Below are positions 27,020 through 35,529 of a DNA stretch of 64,000 nt, in pieces. The notes under the pieces were generated by a model. That model saw only the letters and a list, made by a program, of their open reading frames with translations. It ran no database searches and was not told the origin of the DNA. The DNA is taken from assembly GCA_031291675.1 (NCBI GenBank), contig JARLIO010000083.1:27539-91538 (forward strand). Direction: 5' to 3'. The first letter of the stretch is position 1, and every line of letters begins with the position of its first letter. A program made the translations under genes and the position numbers. The DNA is from Azospirillaceae bacterium. GTDB lineage: Bacteria; Pseudomonadota; Alphaproteobacteria; Azospirillales; Azospirillaceae.

Positions 27020-27571
27020 ATGGTTGAGCACGATCTTGTCATCGCCGCCATGCGGTATGCTGCTGATCTTCACGCGGACACCTTTCGGCCCGATAGCAAG
27101 CGCACGCCCTTCATCACCCATCTCAGCGAAGTCGCGACCCTGGTCGCCGGCGCGGGTGGCGGCGCCGCGGAAATCGCGGCGGCGTGGCTGCATGACGGCA
27201 TTGAGGATGGGCTGACCACGGTTGAGGACATCACCGCCCGCTTTGGCGGCGAGGTCGCGGCTCTGGTTGTCGCGGTCACCGACCCGGTTCCGCTGCGTCA
27301 GGAATCGATCCGCGAACGCAAGGATCATCAGGCGGTGCGCCTGTCGACGGCGCCGGCGGCGGCCCGGCGCATCAAGCTGGCCGAGCAGATCTCGATCCTG
27401 CGGGCGCTGGCGGTCGAACGGCCCCTGTCCTGGACGGTGGATCGCAGTATCAACTATGTCGCCGGCGCCGATCAGGTTGCCGCGGTCTGTCACGGCGCCA
27501 GCCCGTTGTTGGATGCCGAATTTGCGACCGCTTATGCCCTGGCCCACGCATCGCTGCCGATGTCGTCTTGA
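27020..27571 (+). CDS. HD-domain hydrolase of the RelA/SpoT-like type
   Basis: The 183-residue protein shows AMRYAADLHADTFRPDSKRT, FITHLSEVATLV and AAWLHDGIEDG, giving the His...HD...metal-ligand pattern of HD phosphohydrolases close to the (p)ppGpp hydrolase domain. RRIKLAEQISILRAL further on matches the KLAD-type segment of such domains. No synthetase domain is present, so it could be a small alarmone hydrolase or another nucleotide phosphohydrolase. The start at 27020 follows a GGGGGCAG stretch. Confidence 0.8.
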   Translation: MVEHDLVIAAMRYAADLHADTFRPDSKRTPFITHLSEVATLVAGAGGGAAEIAAAWLHDGIEDGLTTVEDITARFGGEVAALVVAVTDPVPLRQESIRERKDHQAVRLSTAPAAARRIKLAEQISILRALAVERPLSWTVDRSINYVAGADQVAAVCHGASPLLDAEFATAYALAHASLPMSS

Positions 27572-27722
27572 AAACCGTTGCGAACCGGCGTCGCGTGCAG
27601 CTTTGTCACATTTCGCGGTGCCGGCCAACATGCGACAAGCGGGTGGCTTTACGCCGATAATCACGCGCCTCCTTCGCGGCAACGATTGACAGGATTGGGC
27701 GCCGTTGCCCATAGAGTTAGCA

Positions 27723-28487
27723 ATGCAGCCAGTGATCGCCCAGATTTTCCGCTATCCGGTCAAGAGCCTGTCGGCTCAGCGGTTGAGCGAGGTTCGTGTG
27801 GAAGCCGGCGAAGGCCTGCCACAGGATCGCCGATTCGCGCTGACAACCGGGGCCGGTGGTGTTGATCGCGGCACCGGTTGGCATCCGCCGGGCAATTTTC
27901 TGACCCTGGCCCGGGTGGAACGCCTGGCGGCACTGCAGACCGAATATGACGCTGCCAGCGAGACGCTGGTGATTTTGCGGCGCGGCCGGCAGGTTGCCCG
28001 CGGCAATCTCGGCACCGACACCGGGCGCATGCTGATCGGCGAGTTTTTCGCGGCCTATTTGCGCGGCGCGGCGTTGGGCATGCCGCGACTGGTCGAGAGC
28101 CCGGGCGTGATGTACACCGACCGTGAAGACAAGCTGGTGACGCTGATCAACCTGGCCTCGGTGCGCGATCTCGAGCGTGTGGCTGGCGAGCCGGTGGATC
28201 CGGCGCGATTTCGTGCCAATCTTCACATCGACGGTGCCGATGCCTGGGCGGAACAGAAGTGGACCGGGGAACTGCTGCGGATCGGGACGGCGCGCCTCGA
28301 GGTCATCGAACCGATTGTTTGTGCTCTAGCCGCCAACGTCCATCCCACGACCGGCGTCTGTGATCTCAACCTGCCGCAGATCCTGAAGCGGGGCTACGGC
28401 CAAACCCGGTTTGGCATCTATGCCCGTGTCATTACCGGGGGCACGATCCGCGTCAACGACCGGATCAGCGGCACCGCGCTGCCGTGA
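27723..28487 (+). CDS. MOSC domain-containing protein
   Basis: The 254-residue protein has the MOSC N-terminal beta-barrel (IFRYPVKSLSAQRLSEVRVE) with a DRRFAL turn. The MOSC core follows: LINLASVRDLERVAG, PARFRANLHIDGADAWAEQK, LRIGTARLEVIEPIVCALAA and GVCDLNLPQILKRGYGQTRFG. MOSC proteins transfer or sense sulfur or molybdenum cofactor groups; the substrate here is unknown. The ATG at 27723 follows an AGAG sequence. It stands alone. Confidence 0.88.
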   Translation: MQPVIAQIFRYPVKSLSAQRLSEVRVEAGEGLPQDRRFALTTGAGGVDRGTGWHPPGNFLTLARVERLAALQTEYDAASETLVILRRGRQVARGNLGTDTGRMLIGEFFAAYLRGAALGMPRLVESPGVMYTDREDKLVTLINLASVRDLERVAGEPVDPARFRANLHIDGADAWAEQKWTGELLRIGTARLEVIEPIVCALAANVHPTTGVCDLNLPQILKRGYGQTRFGIYARVITGGTIRVNDRISGTALP

Positions 28488-28559
28488 CACCGCCCGTTGC
28501 GGGCGGCTTCATGCCGTCCGTGCCCGCCCGCCATGACTCACGATCAAAGCGGATCGCTA

Positions 28560-28976
28560 TTAGGCCGTCGCCGTCGAATACTCACGATCGCCCTCGGCGG
28601 CGGCTTCATCGTCCCCCGGCCCGGCGTCAGCTTCGTCACTGTCATTGTCGGCCAAGCCGGCTGTCCGGGGTTGATTGCGCCCCTTGCCTTGGCCGTGTTG
28701 TGCGGCTTCGCCGTTACCGCTATTGCTTTCGTTGATCAGACTGATGATCCGGAAGTAGTGTTCGGCATGCTGATAATAATTCTCGGCAGCGATGCGATCA
28801 CCAGCCGTCGTGGCATCGCGGGCCAGTGCGATATATTTCTCGTAAACCTGGAACGCATTCCCACGAATACGAACATCTGGACCATTACTATCAAATGTCT
28901 GGTGTCGAAGCGGAACATTCTGGTGCCGGCCATTCCCCCGGCCCCGCGACCGCCTGGAATTGGGTCCTTGTCTCAT
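28560..28976 (-). CDS. DUF4167 domain-containing protein
   Basis: The 138-residue protein begins MRQGPNSRRSRGRGNGRH and contains TFDSNGPDVRIRGNAFQVYE, then YIALARDATTAGDRIAAENY and YQHAEHYFRII, the hallmark of DUF4167. This alphaproteobacterial family is located next to prmC/prfA and has no assigned function; the Arg-rich N-terminus and acidic Gln/Gly-rich C-terminus suggest nucleic acid or ribosome contact (inference). The ATG at 28976 is chosen because the family begins at MRQG. Confidence 0.9.
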   Translation of the reverse strand: MRQGPNSRRSRGRGNGRHQNVPLRHQTFDSNGPDVRIRGNAFQVYEKYIALARDATTAGDRIAAENYYQHAEHYFRIISLINESNSGNGEAAQHGQGKGRNQPRTAGLADNDSDEADAGPGDDEAAAEGDREYSTATA

Positions 28977-29286
28977 TGCGGCTGCAGAGCCCCTGTTCTT
29001 GCCGTTCGGCGCGTTCCTCAAAAACAGCCGGCCTCGGCGCGGGTTGGCTACACTCGCTGATAACCCGCGGAACCTCATCCGATCTCGATCCCTCAGGGCC
29101 GCCGCGCCACCAGGACTTCGGCCGGGGGTCGAACGCGACCGAAAGCCCCGTCGGGGCTATTCTACGCATCGCCGTCTTGGAGGAATATCAGCACCACCAG
29201 CGCGTCGGTTGCGCGATGTGCCTGGGCGCAAACCCTAAACGGGATGACATCACAATCCAATTGTTTTTTTGCCATCCTGGTCTGAT
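28977..29286. other. Intergenic region between prmC and DUF4167
   Basis: These 310 bases hold no supported gene. A hairpin at 29144-29158 (AGCCCC-GTC-GGGGCT) followed on the minus strand by TTT could end transcription coming from prmC. A T-run (TTTTTTT) on the plus strand lies near 29264-29270. The DUF4167 promoter should lie here. Confidence 0.5.
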
Positions 29287-30207
29287 TCAACCGGGTACGC
29301 CGGCCCCGGCGCGCCGGCGCGCGACGATGCATCGGGGCACGCCACCGAGATCCGGATGAACCGCGTCAATGGCCAGTTGCGCGGCTTCCAGGATCGCCGT
29401 GACCGTTTCTCGCTGATCAAAGCCGATTTCGAGCACGAGACGGCCTCGCTCGGACAGCAGGGCCGGTGCCTGCTGTGCCAGGGCCCTGTAGGCAGCCAGT
29501 CCATCCGCGCCGCCGTCCAGCGCCAGCGGCGGATCAAACAGGCGGACTTCGGGCTGCAGTCCTGGCAGGACGCCGGTCGCGATATAAGGGGGGTTGGAAA
29601 TGATCACGTCAAAGGGTGCGGTCAGGCCGGTGCACCAATCACCTTCGACGAAGCGGGCGCGATCGGCGAGCCCCAGCCGTGTGGCGTTGACGGCGGCGGC
29701 CGCGACGGCTGCCGCCGCTTTGTCGACTCCGAGCCCGGTCGCGGCCGGCAGTTCCTGAAGCAACGCCAGCAAGAGACAGCCGCTGCCGGTTCCGAGATCA
29801 AGCAGGCGGAGCGGGGCACGCCGGTCGCCAATGCCGTCCAGTGTCGCCTGGATCAGGGTCTCGCTGTCGGGTCTCGGGTCCAGGGTGGCGGGGGCCAGCA
29901 GAAAATCAAGGCTCCAGAACTCCCGGTGTCCCAGGATCCGCGACACGGGCTCCCGCGCCGCACGGCGCCGGATCAGGGCCATCACCCGGTCGAGCTGGGG
30001 CTGATTGAGGCGCGCTGTCGCCTGGATCATCAAGCGTTCCCGGCTGAGCCCGAGCGCGTGCTGGACCAGCAATCGCGCGTCCAGGTCCGGGTCATCGATC
30101 GCGGCCTGGCGCAACAGGGCGGCACCGGCACGCACCGTGTCGCGCAGGGTCGGGTTCTCCGGCCGCGGCCCGGCCACGGGCTGTGCCGGTGTCGCGATTT
30201 CGGTCAT
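29287..30207 (-). CDS. prmC: Peptide chain release factor N5-glutamine methyltransferase PrmC (HemK)
   Basis: PrmC methylates the glutamine of the GGQ motif of release factors. The 306-residue protein has an N-terminal helical domain ([18 protein letters not shown]). The Rossmann methyltransferase follows, with [16 protein letters not shown] near residue 136 and the catalytic NPPY in [11 protein letters not shown]. Its start overlaps the prfA stop by 4 bases, pairing enzyme and substrate genes as in E. coli. Confidence 0.97.
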   Translation of the reverse strand: MTEIATPAQPVAGPRPENPTLRDTVRAGAALLRQAAIDDPDLDARLLVQHALGLSRERLMIQATARLNQPQLDRVMALIRRRAAREPVSRILGHREFWSLDFLLAPATLDPRPDSETLIQATLDGIGDRRAPLRLLDLGTGSGCLLLALLQELPAATGLGVDKAAAAVAAAAVNATRLGLADRARFVEGDWCTGLTAPFDVIISNPPYIATGVLPGLQPEVRLFDPPLALDGGADGLAAYRALAQQAPALLSERGRLVLEIGFDQRETVTAILEAAQLAIDAVHPDLGGVPRCIVARRRAGAGVPG

Positions 30208-31289
30208 TGCAGGGCGGCGAGGCGGGCGGCCTCGTCCTCGGCGATCAGCGCATCGATGATGTCGTCGAGCGCTTCGCCGAGCATCACCTTATCGATTTTG
30301 TACAGGGTCAGATTGATTCGGTGATCCGTGACGCGTCCCTGGGGAAAATTATAGGTGCGGATCCGCTCCGAGCGATCGCCGCTGCCGACCTGATTTTTGC
30401 GATCGGCGGCGCGGACGGCGTCCTTTGCCGCGCGCTCCTGGTCATAGAGCCGGGAGCGCAGGACCCGCAGCGCCTTGGCCTTGTTTTTGTGCTGGGATTT
30501 CTCGTCTTGCTGAATCACCACCAGGCCGGTTGGCAGATGGGTAATCCGGACCGCGCTGTCGGTGGTGTTGACCGACTGGCCGCCTGGTCCGCTGGAGCGA
30601 TAAACATCAATCCGCAGATCCTTGTCGTCGATGTGAATGTCGACTTCTTCGGCCTCGGGCAGAACGGCGACGGTCGCGGCCGAGGTGTGGATCCGACCGC
30701 TGGCCTCGGTCTGTGGAACCCGTTGCACCCGATGGGCGCCGGATTCGAATTTCAGCCGGGCGAAAACACTGCGCCCGGTGATCGAGGCGGTGGCCTCCTT
30801 GTAGCCGCCGATCCCCGTCTCCGAGATGTCGAGCGCTTCGAAACGCCAGCCCCGCAATGCGGCATAGCGCTGATACATGTCGAACAACTCGGCCGCGAAC
30901 AGCGCCGCTTCGTCGCCGCCGGTCCCGGCGCGAACCTCAAGGATCGCGTTTTTTTCGTCGGCTTCGTCCTTTGGCAGCAGCAGCAGCTGGATCTGGCGTT
31001 CCAGTGCGGGAACCCGCCGCGCCAGAACCGCCAACTCATCGGTGGCCAGCGCACGCATTTCCGCGTCGCTGGTGGGATCCGCGGCCATCGCGTCAAGATC
31101 GCGCCATTCGGCCCGGGCCTGAGTCAAGGTTTGGATCGCTTCGACCAGCGGTCCCAACTCGGCATATTCCTTGGACATGCGGGTGAAGGTCTCGGCGTCA
31201 AGCGTGCCGCCTGCCATGGCGTCGCGCAACTCGTCGAAGCGTGTTGCCACACGTCTGAGCCTGTCACTGAACTGGTCGTCGAAACTCAC
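30204..31289 (-). CDS. prfA: Peptide chain release factor 1
   Basis: RF1 terminates translation at UAA and UAG. The 361-residue protein has the catalytic GGQ motif in [20 protein letters not shown]. It also has the family stretches [16 protein letters not shown] ([20 protein letters not shown]) and [20 protein letters not shown]. It overlaps hemA upstream and prmC downstream by 4 bases each. Confidence 0.98.
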   Translation of the reverse strand: MSFDDQFSDRLRRVATRFDELRDAMAGGTLDAETFTRMSKEYAELGPLVEAIQTLTQARAEWRDLDAMAADPTSDAEMRALATDELAVLARRVPALERQIQLLLLPKDEADEKNAILEVRAGTGGDEAALFAAELFDMYQRYAALRGWRFEALDISETGIGGYKEATASITGRSVFARLKFESGAHRVQRVPQTEASGRIHTSAATVAVLPEAEEVDIHIDDKDLRIDVYRSSGPGGQSVNTTDSAVRITHLPTGLVVIQQDEKSQHKNKAKALRVLRSRLYDQERAAKDAVRAADRKNQVGSGDRSERIRTYNFPQGRVTDHRINLTLYKIDKVMLGEALDDIIDALIAEDEAARLAALQ

Positions 31290-32560
31290 GAATCCTGGTC
31301 TCCCTTATGCCCGTCATTCAAAGCGAACAGGCGCCGCAGCAACTGCTCCATGGCTTCCTGCTCGGTGGTCATTGCGCCATCGGCCGCCCGTCGTCGCAAC
31401 CTCTCCGACGGTTCGTGTAACAGCCGGTTGATCAGCAGCCGGGTCGCGGCGGCGCCGTCGAGATGGTCATGCTCTGCCAGCAACTGCAGCCGGGCCATCT
31501 CGAAATGATGGCGCAGCGCGGCAATGGCCGGGATGGCCGCCCGCTCCGCGCGACTGCGGCTGAATTCCGCGACGGCGTCATCGACGATCGTCCAGGCCCC
31601 GGCGGCGGCGGCCTCACGACTGGCGCGCCCTTCAAGGGCCAGGCGCTCCAAATCGTCGAGATCATAGACGAAGATCCCGTCCAGGGTCGCAACGGCGGGG
31701 TCGACATCAGCCGGGACCCCGCCATCGATCAGAAACATCGGGCGTCGCCGTCGGCGTCGCGATGCCGCGTCGATCAGGGCGCGGTCGAGGATATAGCGCC
31801 CCGACCCGGTCGCCGTTATGACGATATCGGCGGCGACAACGGCTGATTCCAGCTCGGAGAACGGCGTCCAATGGGCGGCCATGCGCCGTGCCGCCGCCTC
31901 GGCCCGCCGGTCCGATGGCGCCGTGACGCTGAACCGGGCGAGTCCGGCGTCGCGAAACTGTTCGGCCAGCAACAGGCCGATATCCGCCAGCCCGACCACC
32001 AGTGCCGAGCATTGGCTCAGGTCACCGTGAATATCGCGGGCGACCTGGACCGCGGCGGCCGCGATCGAGGTCGGGCGTTTGGCCAGGGCGGTTTCGTTAC
32101 GGACCCGCTTGGCCGCGGCGTAGGCGGCCTGAAGTGCTGCCTCCATGTCCGATCCGCTCAGACCAGCCGAGGCGGCCAGCCGATGCGCGGCCTTGATCTG
32201 GCCCAGAACATGCGGTTCGCCGATGACCTGACTGTCGAGAGAACAGGCGACACTGAACAGGTGACGGGTCGCCGCCGGACCGAACAGCGTGTAGGTCTGG
32301 CTGGCCAGGTCCGGTTCGGGCGCCCCGACCCGTTGCGCGAAGACCTGGATGATGGCATCGGCGGCACGCATCGGCTCGGTGTCCGCCGCGACAACCTCGA
32401 TCCGGTCGCAGGTCGAAATCCACAACGCCTGTGTCAGGCCGTGACCGCGCAACTGATCGAGCAGGGCCGGAACCTCCGCCTCATCGCTGGCCAAGCGATC
32501 GCGAAACCCGGGTGTCGCGGTTCGATAGTTTGCGCCGACGATGAAGAGGTGTGTGGGCAT
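31286..32560 (-). CDS. hemA: Glutamyl-tRNA reductase HemA (C5 pathway)
   Basis: HemA reduces glutamyl-tRNA to glutamate-1-semialdehyde, the first step of tetrapyrrole synthesis by the C5 route. The 424-residue protein starts [20 protein letters not shown], has the nucleophile C51 in [11 protein letters not shown] (usually STCNRTE) and [20 protein letters not shown]. The nucleotide-binding loop reads VVGLADIG, lacking the second glycine of the usual GAGEMG. It is thus a somewhat divergent but full-length member. The ATG at 32560 is chosen by homology; the frame is open for 96 more codons upstream. hemA-prfA-prmC order also occurs in E. coli. Confidence 0.93.
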   Translation of the reverse strand: MPTHLFIVGANYRTATPGFRDRLASDEAEVPALLDQLRGHGLTQALWISTCDRIEVVAADTEPMRAADAIIQVFAQRVGAPEPDLASQTYTLFGPAATRHLFSVACSLDSQVIGEPHVLGQIKAAHRLAASAGLSGSDMEAALQAAYAAAKRVRNETALAKRPTSIAAAAVQVARDIHGDLSQCSALVVGLADIGLLLAEQFRDAGLARFSVTAPSDRRAEAAARRMAAHWTPFSELESAVVAADIVITATGSGRYILDRALIDAASRRRRRRPMFLIDGGVPADVDPAVATLDGIFVYDLDDLERLALEGRASREAAAAGAWTIVDDAVAEFSRSRAERAAIPAIAALRHHFEMARLQLLAEHDHLDGAAATRLLINRLLHEPSERLRRRAADGAMTTEQEAMEQLLRRLFALNDGHKGDQDS

Positions 32561-32634
32561 GCGGTCGCCGGGCCATGGCGCGACAAGGCGCCCCTGCAAC
32601 AAACCGGGTTGGGGCAGGCCCAACCCGGGGAACT

Positions 32635-33765
32635 TTATTCGGCCGCGGCGCTCGTCGCCTCGGCATCCAATTGCGCCTGGATTTGGGCCGCCTTGTTTTC
32701 GACCAGTTCGACCAGATGGTCCACGATACTTTCGTCCTCCAACCGGTGGGCGGGAACGCCGGACAGATAGATCTGGTGGTGTCCCTGGCCGCCGCCGGTG
32801 AAGCCGATATCGGTCTCTCGCGCTTCGCCCGGGCCATTGACGACACAACCGATCACCGACAGGGTCAAGGGGGTCGTGATATGGCTCAGCCGTTCCTCAA
32901 GCTTGGCGACCGTGGCAATGACGTCGAAGCGCTGACGGGCGCAAGACGGGCAGGAAATGACGGTGACGCCGCGTCGACGCAGGCCCAGCGTTTTCAGCAT
33001 GTCATAGCCGACCGAAATCTCTTCGACCGGATCGGCGGACAGGGAAACGCGGATGGTGTCGCCAATCCCCGACCACAACAGCATACCCAGGCCGACCGAG
33101 GATTTCACCGTGCCGGCCCGCAGGCCACCGGCCTCGGTAATGCCGATATGCAGAGGATAGTCGCAGGCTTCGGCCAGTTGCTGATAGGCGGCGATGGCCA
33201 GGAACACATCGGAGGCCTTGACGCTGATCTTGAAGTTGAAGAAATCATGGTCTTCGAGAATCCGCGCATGATTCATCGCTGACTCGACCATGGCTTCAGG
33301 GCAGGGCTCGCCATATTTTTCCAGCAGCTCGCGTTCCAACGAACCGGCATTGACGCCGATACGCATCGAACAGCCGTAGTCCTTGGCAGCCTGAACCACC
33401 TCACGAACCCGGTCGGCGGAGCCGATATTACCGGGATTGATCCGCAGGCAGGCGGCGCCGCTCTCCGCGGCTTCGATCGCGCGCTTGTAGTGGAAATGGA
33501 TGTCGGCGACGATCGGCACCGAGACCTGGGCGATGATCGGCTTCAGGGCCAGGGCGGATTCCTGATCGGGGCAACTGACCCGGACGATGTCGGCCCCGAC
33601 GCGCTCCAGCGCATGGATCTGCGCGACCGTCGCCGCCACGTCGGTGGTCGGCGTGTTGGTCATCGATTGCACGGTGATCGGCGCGTCGCCGCCAACCGGC
33701 ACTTTGCCGACGAAGATCTGGCGGCTGCGCCGACGGTGGATGTCGCGATAGGGGCGAACGCTCAT
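32635..33765 (-). CDS. ispG: 4-hydroxy-3-methylbut-2-enyl diphosphate synthase IspG (GcpE)
   Basis: IspG is the [4Fe-4S] enzyme for the penultimate step of the MEP isoprenoid pathway. The 376-residue protein has a TIM-barrel N-terminal half ([56 protein letters not shown]). The cluster ligands are in [11 protein letters not shown] (two Cys) and [13 protein letters not shown] (third Cys). Length is typical. It lies between hemA (74 bases downstream) and rodZ. Confidence 0.98.
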   Translation of the reverse strand: MSVRPYRDIHRRRSRQIFVGKVPVGGDAPITVQSMTNTPTTDVAATVAQIHALERVGADIVRVSCPDQESALALKPIIAQVSVPIVADIHFHYKRAIEAAESGAACLRINPGNIGSADRVREVVQAAKDYGCSMRIGVNAGSLERELLEKYGEPCPEAMVESAMNHARILEDHDFFNFKISVKASDVFLAIAAYQQLAEACDYPLHIGITEAGGLRAGTVKSSVGLGMLLWSGIGDTIRVSLSADPVEEISVGYDMLKTLGLRRRGVTVISCPSCARQRFDVIATVAKLEERLSHITTPLTLSVIGCVVNGPGEARETDIGFTGGGQGHHQIYLSGVPAHRLEDESIVDHLVELVENKAAQIQAQLDAEATSAAAE

Positions 33766-33790
33766 CTCAAGCCTTTACGATAGTGGATCG

Positions 33791-33910
33791 TCAACCAAGC
33801 CGGCCGCGCAGGGCCGCGATCGCGGCAGCAATGACCCGGGACGCCGGGCCGACGTCTTGCGGTTCGCCCCAGATGTGGCACCCGGGCAGCCGAATTTCCA
33901 GCATTTCCAT
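33791..33910 (-). CDS. Possible small protein of 39 residues between rodZ and ispG
   Basis: An ATG at 33910 opens MEMLEIRLPGCHIWGEPQDV and ends with an Ala/Arg-rich helix (ASRVIAAAIAALRGRLG) before a TGA at 33791. It fills most of the 198-base gap between rodZ and ispG on the coding strand. The composition looks protein-like, but there is no clear ribosome binding site and no family was recognised, so coding is uncertain. Confidence 0.3.
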   Translation of the reverse strand: MEMLEIRLPGCHIWGEPQDVGPASRVIAAAIAALRGRLG

Positions 33911-33963
33911 CACGGCGACCCCTGACGGCGTCGATGTCGGCCGGACACCGGCACCGCTCCGGT

Positions 33964-35250
33964 TCAGTTGGCGGTACCGGCCATTTTGCTGGCATCGAGC
34001 GGAACATTGCGCATGACCTGTCCGCGATTTCCGATCGCGGCAACCTTGTTGCCGTCGACAGTGACTTCAAGTCCGCCGGCGTTGCCGGTGTTGAGGCGGA
34101 TTCCCGAACGATCCGGCACCCGATAGACCTCCCCGGGACGCAGGACCCGGCTGAACAGGATCTCGTTGTTGCCGTCGCGGATTTCAACCCAGCTTTCGGC
34201 GGTCGCCTTGAACTGGATGCGGGAATCACGGCCGTTGTTGCCATAGACCCGGGAATTCGCGGTGCTGCCGGCATCGCCGGCGGCGGCGGGCGGGGGCGTC
34301 GCGGCCTCCGCCGAGGTTGCGCTCGTGGTCGGGGGCGTGGCCGGGGCGGTGGGTGCCTGCGCCGCCGCGGTGGCGATCGGCGATGGTCCTGGCGGTCGCG
34401 GGGATGGCGGTTGTGGCGGTACGATCGCGGTGGGACCTTCACCGGTCATCGGCTCACCGTTCATGCCGCCGACCTGAGGAACCTCGTCCTCGTCGTCACC
34501 GCCGGCGGACCCGGGCGGCGTCGCGGCGGCGGGATGACGCGTGGCCGAAGCGGTCGCGGCGGGCGCCGGGGTTGCCGGCGGCGGCAGCGCGGCCAGGGCG
34601 GCGGGTGGCGGCGGTTCGACCGTCGTGCTGGGCAGCGGCACCGCGGTTGCCGGCTTGTCGGCCATTTCAGGCGCCAGGGGGACCACCGGAACCGTCACCG
34701 GCGGCGGTACCGTTGTCCCGTGAATCAGGCTGGCGAGGCGATCGGGCAACGCGGGCACATAGGCAACCAGGCTGCGATCGGCGCGTGACATGAAATACCA
34801 AGCACCATAGGTGCAGACGCCCAGCACCAGCGCCAGCATCAGCAGGGCGCCACCGGGTACCCGGCTTTCCGGGATCGGCTTGGGCAGATAGAATTCCGGT
34901 TTGGTCGCGCCGCCGGAGACTTCTTCCTTGAAGCGCTGAACGATGACGGCGGGATCAAGGCCGAGATGTTCGGCGTAACTCCGCAGGAAACCGATGGCAT
35001 AGGCCGTCCCCGGCAAGTCCGTGAAACGGCCGGCCTCGATCGCCTCGAGATAGGTCTGGCGAATCCGCAGTGCACGGGCAACCTGCACCAGTTGGAGGCC
35101 ACGTCCCTCCCGGTTTTCCCGCAGCGTCGCCCCGACCCCCCCTTTGGGGAGATCATGCCGATCGAGTTGCGGTTCGACCTGTCCGTGATCGGTCGTCGAC
35201 CTGGACTGTTCGAAGAATCTGCGCTGTTTCTCGCCCATTCCGCCGGTCAT
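33964..35250 (-). CDS. rodZ: RodZ-like helix-turn-helix membrane protein
   Basis: RodZ links the MreB cytoskeleton to the cell-wall machinery and sets rod shape. The 428-residue protein has an N-terminal Xre-type HTH (VGATLRENREGRGLQLVQVA, RQTYLEAIEAGRFTDLPG, YAIGFLRSYAEHLGLD). One transmembrane helix follows (GGALLMLALVLGVCTYGAWYF, about 131-151), then a long Pro/Ala-rich periplasmic linker. The C-terminal RodZ beta domain contains ATAESWVEIRDGNNEILFSR. Two nearby starts (35250, 35238) are possible. Confidence 0.88.
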   Translation of the reverse strand: MTGGMGEKQRRFFEQSRSTTDHGQVEPQLDRHDLPKGGVGATLRENREGRGLQLVQVARALRIRQTYLEAIEAGRFTDLPGTAYAIGFLRSYAEHLGLDPAVIVQRFKEEVSGGATKPEFYLPKPIPESRVPGGALLMLALVLGVCTYGAWYFMSRADRSLVAYVPALPDRLASLIHGTTVPPPVTVPVVPLAPEMADKPATAVPLPSTTVEPPPPAALAALPPPATPAPAATASATRHPAAATPPGSAGGDDEDEVPQVGGMNGEPMTGEGPTAIVPPQPPSPRPPGPSPIATAAAQAPTAPATPPTTSATSAEAATPPPAAAGDAGSTANSRVYGNNGRDSRIQFKATAESWVEIRDGNNEILFSRVLRPGEVYRVPDRSGIRLNTGNAGGLEVTVDGNKVAAIGNRGQVMRNVPLDASKMAGTAN

Positions 35251-35529
35251 CCGTTATGCCAATAAGTCACCCGGCCAGCGTGCCGGTGACAGCGTCTACT
35301 TTGATTTACCGGAAAGCACAGTGTTTGCCACGATTCGTATCGCCGCGATACACCGGTTTATCGTCGTACCCGCCCGCACGTCTGATAGCCCGAGGCCAAA
35401 TCATTGCGATTCCACCCCTGTGCCCTGTCATTGGCGGGACACAACCGCCAGCTCCCACCCTACCATAGCGCGGGCCCGAACGGCGGAATAGCCCGCATCG
35501 GGTCCAGCAACAATCACGGCATCCCCCCG

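Noticed and set aside
33762..34442. 226-codon minus-strand frame inside the rodZ linker region
   Set aside because: It is the Pro/Arg-rich out-of-frame reading of the Pro/Ala linker of rodZ.
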